Shown: in pieces, positions 40,592 to 44,144 of the stretch
Layout of the letters: every line of letters begins with the position of its first letter
Position numbering within the stretch: the first letter of the stretch is position 1
NCBI GenBank assembly: GCA_945901085.1
Contig: CAMDJV010000028.1
Coordinates: forward strand, 1-44,144
DNA from: Rhodovarius crocodyli
Lineage (GTDB): Bacteria; Pseudomonadota; Alphaproteobacteria; Acetobacterales; Acetobacteraceae
Direction of reading: 5' to 3'
Length of the DNA: 44,144 bases
Translations under genes and position numbers: made by a program
Notes under the pieces: model-generated
What the model saw: only the letters and a program-made list of their open reading frames with translations
Databases searched by the model: none
Told to the model about the DNA's origin: nothing

Positions 40592-41578
40592 ATGGCCATT
40601 TCACGCCGCAGCGCGCTGTCGCTGCTGCCGCCGCTGCTCGCCGCCCCCGGCCTTGGCCGCGCTGCCGGTTTTCCGGAGCGGGCCATTCGCATCGTGGTGC
40701 CCTATGCCGCGGGCGGCAATTCCGATGTGGTAACGCGCATCCTGGCTGTGCCCTTTGGCGAGGTACTGGGCCAGGCTGTGGTGGTGGAAAACCGCCCCGG
40801 TGCCGGTGGCAGCGTGGCGGCCACGCAAATGGCCCGGATTCGCCCCGATGGCTATAATCTCATGATCGGCAGCAATGGGCCGATGACGGTGAACCCGGCC
40901 ATCCAGCCCAATCCGGGCTATGACGCGCTGCGCGATTTCGCCCCCATTGGGTTGATTTGCCGGACCGCGCTTACGGTCACCGTCAAGCAGGGCCTGCCGG
41001 TGCGCAGCCTCGCGGAATTTGTCGCCCTGGCGCGGCAGCGGCCTGGCCAGGTGACGGTGGGCACCTCTGGCGTGGGCAGCATTGGGCATTTGGGCCTGGC
41101 CAGCTTTGCCGCCCTGATCGGCGCCACGCTGCAGCATGTGCCCTATCCGAGTGGTGGGCAGATCCTGCCTGATCTGGTGGCGGGCAATGTTGATGCCGCC
41201 ATCACCGAGATCAGCACCGCCTTGCCGCTGCATCGTGCCGGCCAGGCGCGGATTCTGGCGCTGGGCAGCACCACCCGCTCCGAACTTGCCGCCGATATCC
41301 CCACGGCCGAAGAAGCCGGCGTGGCGGGCTGGCGTGAGGCGGCTTTTGTTGGCCTCGTGATTCCGGCCAATCCGCCGCCCGAGGTGCAGGCTGTACTGGC
41401 CAGTGCCTTTGCGGCCGCGGTGGCGCGGCCGGAGACAAGGCGGCGGCTGATCGATAGCGGCAGCGAGGTCGCCTCTACTGCCGAGGCCACGCCTGCAGGC
41501 TTTAGCGGTTTTCTGGTCGATGAGACGGCGCGCACCCGCGCCGCTGCGGTTCGCGCTGGGCTGCGGAATAGCCCATGA
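40592..41578 (+). CDS. Bug/TctC-family solute-binding protein 7
   Basis: A 328-residue TTT-family receptor. The leader MAISRRSALSLLPPLLAAPG (an SRRS motif, possibly Tat) is followed by IRIVVPYAAGGNSDVVTRILAV, VVENRPGAGGSVAATQMARI, VTVGTSGVGSIGHLGLASF and QHVPYPSGGQILPDLVAGNVDA. HVPYRG is changed to HVPYPS. CGGAGGAAATACC precedes the ATG. Its stop overlaps the amidohydrolase ATG (ATGA), so transport and hydrolysis appear coupled. Confidence 0.95.
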   Translation: MAISRRSALSLLPPLLAAPGLGRAAGFPERAIRIVVPYAAGGNSDVVTRILAVPFGEVLGQAVVVENRPGAGGSVAATQMARIRPDGYNLMIGSNGPMTVNPAIQPNPGYDALRDFAPIGLICRTALTVTVKQGLPVRSLAEFVALARQRPGQVTVGTSGVGSIGHLGLASFAALIGATLQHVPYPSGGQILPDLVAGNVDAAITEISTALPLHRAGQARILALGSTTRSELAADIPTAEEAGVAGWREAAFVGLVIPANPPPEVQAVLASAFAAAVARPETRRRLIDSGSEVASTAEATPAGFSGFLVDETARTRAAAVRAGLRNSP

Positions 41579-42396
41579 AGATTATCGACGCGCAAATCCA
41601 TATCTGGGGCCAGGGCAAGCCCTCTGGCCTGCATCGCCAGGTGCCGGTCTTCACCGCTGAAGAGGTGCTGGCCGAGATGGATGCGGCGGGGGTGGATGCG
41701 GCGCTGATTCATCCGCCCGCGAGCTGGGACCCCGATTCCAACGCCCTGGCCATTGCGGCGGCAGCCCGCTACCCGAAGCGCTTTGCCGTCATGGGGCAAT
41801 TCCCGCCCGAGCGGGTGGAGAACCGGCCTCTGATTCAGGGCTGGCGCAACCAACCCGGCATGGTGGGGCTGCGCTGGCCTTTGATCGCGGCCGAGCAGCA
41901 GGCCTGGCTGCGCGATGGCACGCTGGATTGGCTCTGGCCCGAAGCCGAGCGCGAGGGGCTGCCGATTGCCATGATGGGTGGCCTTTTTCTTGATGATTTC
42001 CGCCGCATTGCCGAGGCGCATCCGGGTCTCAAGCTTATCCTCGACCATTGCGGTCTGGTGCGCACCGGCCAAGATGAGGCCGCCTTCGCCCAGCTCGATA
42101 CTTTGCTGGCCCTGGCGCGGCTGCCCAATGTGGCGGTGAAGGCAACCGGCGCGCCGCATTACTCCACCCAGGGCTATCCCTATCGCAATTTGCATGACGG
42201 CTTGCAGCGCATTTTCGACGCCTTCGGGCCCGAGCGGTTTTTCTGGGGCACCGACATCACCCGCATGCCCTGCAGCTACCGCCAATGCGTGACTTTCTTC
42301 ACTGAGGAACTGCCCTGGCTGGGTGGGCGCGAGTTGGAATGGGTGATGGGGCGTGGTCTCTGCCAATGGGTCGGTTGGGATTATGATTTTGGCTGA
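41575..42396 (+). CDS. Amidohydrolase family 2 (TIM-barrel metal-dependent hydrolase)
   Basis: A 273-residue amidohydrolase-superfamily protein similar to 2-pyrone-4,6-dicarboxylate lactonase-type enzymes. The first-strand motif is DAQIHIWG (His8), with LILDHCGLV in the middle and the final-strand Asp in FWGTDITRM. It likely hydrolyses a lactone or decarboxylates an aromatic acid in the cytosol. ATGA overlap with Bug protein 7 suggests its substrate is the imported compound. Confidence 0.92.
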   Translation: MKIIDAQIHIWGQGKPSGLHRQVPVFTAEEVLAEMDAAGVDAALIHPPASWDPDSNALAIAAAARYPKRFAVMGQFPPERVENRPLIQGWRNQPGMVGLRWPLIAAEQQAWLRDGTLDWLWPEAEREGLPIAMMGGLFLDDFRRIAEAHPGLKLILDHCGLVRTGQDEAAFAQLDTLLALARLPNVAVKATGAPHYSTQGYPYRNLHDGLQRIFDAFGPERFFWGTDITRMPCSYRQCVTFFTEELPWLGGRELEWVMGRGLCQWVGWDYDFG

Positions 42397-42451
42397 GGGC
42401 GCGGGCCTCACATAAGTTGCGCGGCAATGGCGGCGAAGGGGCAGGGATGCC

Positions 42452-43546
42452 TCATGCCGCTGCGGGCAGATTGCCTGAGCGGATCAAAGACGCCGCGCGG
42501 GCCGCGGCCGCCTGCCAATCCGCCCCGCCATCCGGGCAGCGCACCAGCCGCACAGAGGGGTACCAGATCGTATCATCCCTGGCCGGTTGCCAGCGCCAAT
42601 CCGCGTGGCGGCCATGGGTCAACATCAAAGCGGGCCTGCCCAATGCGCCGGCCAGATGCAGCACGGCGGTATCCACCGTCACCACCAGATCAAGTGCGGT
42701 GATGGCAGCGGCCGTATCAAGGAACCAATCAGCCGTATTATCCATCTCCTGGCCCAGGCGGTCCAGCGCGAAGGGGGCCTGGGCTTCCTCGCCCGGTCCC
42801 TTTTGCAGCGCAAAAAGCCGCACGCCGGGCAAAGCCGCAATGGGGGCGAACACCGAAAGCGGCACGGACCGATTGCGATCAACCGGTGCCTTAGGGTTGC
42901 CTTGCCAGACGATGCCAATGCGAAAACCATGGGTGCCGATCCGTGCACGCCAGCGCGCCACACGTTCAAGATCGGCGCTGAGATAGGGAATTGGCCCCTG
43001 ATGTTCCTGCGGCAGCAACCCCAGCGCGCGGGGCAGATTGAGCAAGGGAAGCCACGATGTCACCCCTTGCACCCGCCCCGATGTGCCAGAGGCGTGCAGA
43101 TCAATCCCCTCCATCAGGGGTGCGAGCAGCTTGTGCACCCGTGCATCCAGCACCGCATGCACCCGCACGCCACGGTCGCGGAGCATGGGCAGGAAGCGGG
43201 CGAATTGAATGGTATCGCCCAGCCCTTGTTCGCCCATCACCAAAAGCGCCTTTGGCCATGCACCACCGCGCCAGAAGGGGATGGGTTCCGGCCCTGTCGG
43301 ACCGCGGCGCATGACCTTGACGAAATGCTCCGGCATCAAGGCGAAGCGCACCTCATAGGCCTCCCAGGCCTCTTGCCAAAGCCCGGCGTTAAAGAGCGCA
43401 CGCGCCAGCACCACCCTAGCCTTCAGGTTTTCGGGCTGTAGCTGGGATAAGGCGCGCGCTCCTGCGACGGCCTGGGTGAGGCGCCCCGCCTGGCGCGCTT
43501 CCTCAAGCAATCTCAGAAGCGGGGTGATATCAGGCGTTTGCGCCAT
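42452..43546 (-). CDS. TPR protein with glycosyltransferase family 9-like domain
   Basis: A 364-residue protein. Residues 1-75 form TPR helices (LLEEARQAGRLTQAVAGARA, then LKARVVLARALFNAGLWQEAWEAYEVRF). Residues ~90-350 have a GT9/heptosyltransferase-like GT-B fold, with GEQGLGDTIQFARFLPML and the late VVTVDTAVLHLAGALGRPALML. TPR-GT proteins often modify polypeptides. It is soluble, with no membrane segment. It lies 50 bp downstream of, and co-directional with, the double-glycine leader peptide gene. The glycosyltransferase activity is a family-level inference. Confidence 0.85.
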   Translation of the reverse strand: MAQTPDITPLLRLLEEARQAGRLTQAVAGARALSQLQPENLKARVVLARALFNAGLWQEAWEAYEVRFALMPEHFVKVMRRGPTGPEPIPFWRGGAWPKALLVMGEQGLGDTIQFARFLPMLRDRGVRVHAVLDARVHKLLAPLMEGIDLHASGTSGRVQGVTSWLPLLNLPRALGLLPQEHQGPIPYLSADLERVARWRARIGTHGFRIGIVWQGNPKAPVDRNRSVPLSVFAPIAALPGVRLFALQKGPGEEAQAPFALDRLGQEMDNTADWFLDTAAAITALDLVVTVDTAVLHLAGALGRPALMLTHGRHADWRWQPARDDTIWYPSVRLVRCPDGGADWQAAAARAASLIRSGNLPAAA

Positions 43547-43596
43547 GGCGATGCCCCGGCCCGGCTGTTGAAGTGCGGCGCGGGTAGAGCCGCTCT

Positions 43597-43779
43597 TCAG
43601 GCGCTGAGATCAGCGGTCAGCGTGGCGGTGCCGTTCGCGCCCCCTGCGACGCCATCCAGTGCTTCCCAGGAGAGTTCATCGGGGGATAGCGCTTCGGTTG
43701 GTGCAGGCTGGGCCTGGTTTGCTTGCGCCGCTTTGTGCTCGGCGCCGGCGGTGGGGAGATTTTCGTTCTTGATCGGCAT
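43597..43779 (-). CDS. Double-glycine leader peptide (candidate RiPP/bacteriocin precursor)
   Basis: A 60-residue peptide from ATG 43779 (MPIKNENLPTAGAEHKAAQA at the N-terminus). A leader-like segment LSPDELSWEALDGVAGG ends in Gly46-Gly47. This matches the consensus of double-glycine leaders cleaved by C39 peptidase transporters (LSxxELxxVxGG). The remaining 13 residues, ANGTATLTADLSA, contain three Thr, one Ser and an NGT sequon but no Cys. A longer frame to 43914 lacks leader character. The TPR-glycosyltransferase gene follows 50 bp downstream. No exporter or peptidase gene is in the window. Precursor identity is inference from the motif. Confidence 0.68.
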   Translation of the reverse strand: MPIKNENLPTAGAEHKAAQANQAQPAPTEALSPDELSWEALDGVAGGANGTATLTADLSA

Positions 43780-43996
43780 GTTCGAACCTTCAGGTATTTC
43801 GGTAGGAGCGCAGCCTCGCCTAAAAATGACGTCGTCTTTGCTGGTGGGATTTGTGAGGCAAAAAATGAATAGGGTATAGCCCCGACACTGGTGTCTCGAT
43901 TTGGCGGGAGCCACACGGGGTCAGCAGCGTGACGGCCATGGCCGTCTGGCGCTGCCTTCGACGGCTTTAGCGCAATTCAAATGTATCGGTGAGTAA
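43780..43996. other. Upstream region of the leader-peptide gene, to the IS end
   Basis: This 217-bp stretch lies between the peptide start and the insertion sequence. CTGAAGG lies 7-13 bases before the peptide ATG as a modest ribosome binding site. No other gene, strong hairpin or convincing promoter was identified. The sequence keeps normal composition. Confidence 0.5.
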
Positions 43997-44144
43997 GAGC
44001 CTGACCCAAAAGTCCTTGCCGCGGCTCGGTGTTGAGTGATTCACCCTGCAGATCAACGGCTGCATGGTGGCATAGGATGTGGACGAACGAACACCGGGCG
44101 ACGTATCGCCAGTCTGGCGGTGGCTTTCCCAGCGACCTGAGCGA
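43997..44144 (+). mobile_element. Left end of an IS5-family insertion sequence (partial)
   Basis: The element appears to begin at GAGCCTGACCCAAAAGTCC, just after a TAA trinucleotide (43994-43996). A TNA-type target would fit the IS1031/IS427-like groups. A transposase reading frame starts 80 bp inside. The right end lies beyond the window. The boundary is inferred from the terminal-repeat-like GACCC sequence and the transposase position. Confidence 0.75.
44077..44144 (+). CDS. IS5-family transposase, N-terminal fragment cut by window edge
   Basis: ATG 44077 opens a frame reading MWTNEHRATYRQSGGGFPSD then LS, running off the edge after 22 codons. The MWTxxxRxxYxRxGxRYPSDLTDxEW opening is characteristic of IS5-family transposases (DDE type, IS1031/IS427-like groups). 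An ATAGG stretch just upstream serves as ribosome binding site. The catalytic part is outside the window, so intactness cannot be judged. Confidence 0.82.
   Translation, partial: MWTNEHRATYRQSGGGFPSDLS

Noticed and set aside
1-44144. tRNA, rRNA or riboswitch genes
   Set aside because: No cloverleaf, rRNA core or recognisable riboswitch consensus was seen in the intergenic gaps on either strand. This was judged by eye and not by covariance search.

Overview
The window is GC-rich DNA (roughly two-thirds G+C by eye) with dense gene packing, many ATGA start/stop overlaps and an unusual abundance of tripartite-tricarboxylate-type (Bug/TctC) solute-binding proteins. Together these suggest an alphaproteobacterium of the Acetobacteraceae (Roseomonas-like). 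No rRNA, tRNA or CRISPR array was seen, so the lineage is inferred from gene content and style only.

Region by region. (1) 1-5246, minus strand: a type VI secretion segment, vgrG - DUF6931-like - PAAR, then tagH and the first 87 codons of tssK, which runs off the left edge. (2) 5756-8552, minus: a three-gene CoA-transferase operon combining class I-like alpha and beta subunits with a class III (CaiB) enzyme. (3) 8612-11095: GNAT acetyltransferase, dienelactone hydrolase, DUF3047 protein and flavin reductase. (4) 11117-13788, minus: family 3 binding protein, D-2-hydroxyacid dehydrogenase and Bug protein. Diverging from it at 13946-17726 are an enolase-superfamily dehydratase/racemase, a GMC dehydrogenase and an SMP-30 lactonase, which looks like sugar-acid or polyol catabolism. 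An amidase remnant lies between the first two of these. (5) 18051-28487: four Bug proteins mixed with NIPSNAP, a PEP mutase/isocitrate lyase-family enzyme, a PHP phosphoesterase, a PhnZ-like HD oxygenase, a quinone oxidoreductase, a TTC38-like TPR protein and a PLP aminotransferase-fold enzyme. (6) 28720-36085: a peptide/nickel-type ABC importer (fused double ATPase, two permeases, binding protein) interrupted by a D-2-hydroxyacid dehydrogenase, plus an SDR. (7) 36449-42396: alpha/beta hydrolase, thiol-dioxygenase-like cupin, V4R-like protein and Bug on the minus strand; a periplasmic carboxymuconolactone decarboxylase-like protein, Bug and amidohydrolase on the plus strand. (8) 42452-44144: a TPR-glycosyltransferase next to a 60-residue double-glycine leader peptide, then the end of an IS5-family element.

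The physiological theme is scavenging of organic acids and other small molecules. Seven Bug proteins, without any TctA/TctB membrane partner here, each sit beside a catabolic enzyme.

Two things stand out as possibly undescribed. First, a family of composite double-hairpin arms brackets AT-rich cores at four boundaries between co-directional transcription units (near 5.5, 17.9, 28.65 and 36.25 kb). Second, the double-glycine leader peptide has a short Thr/Ser-rich core and is co-oriented with a TPR-glycosyltransferase gene.
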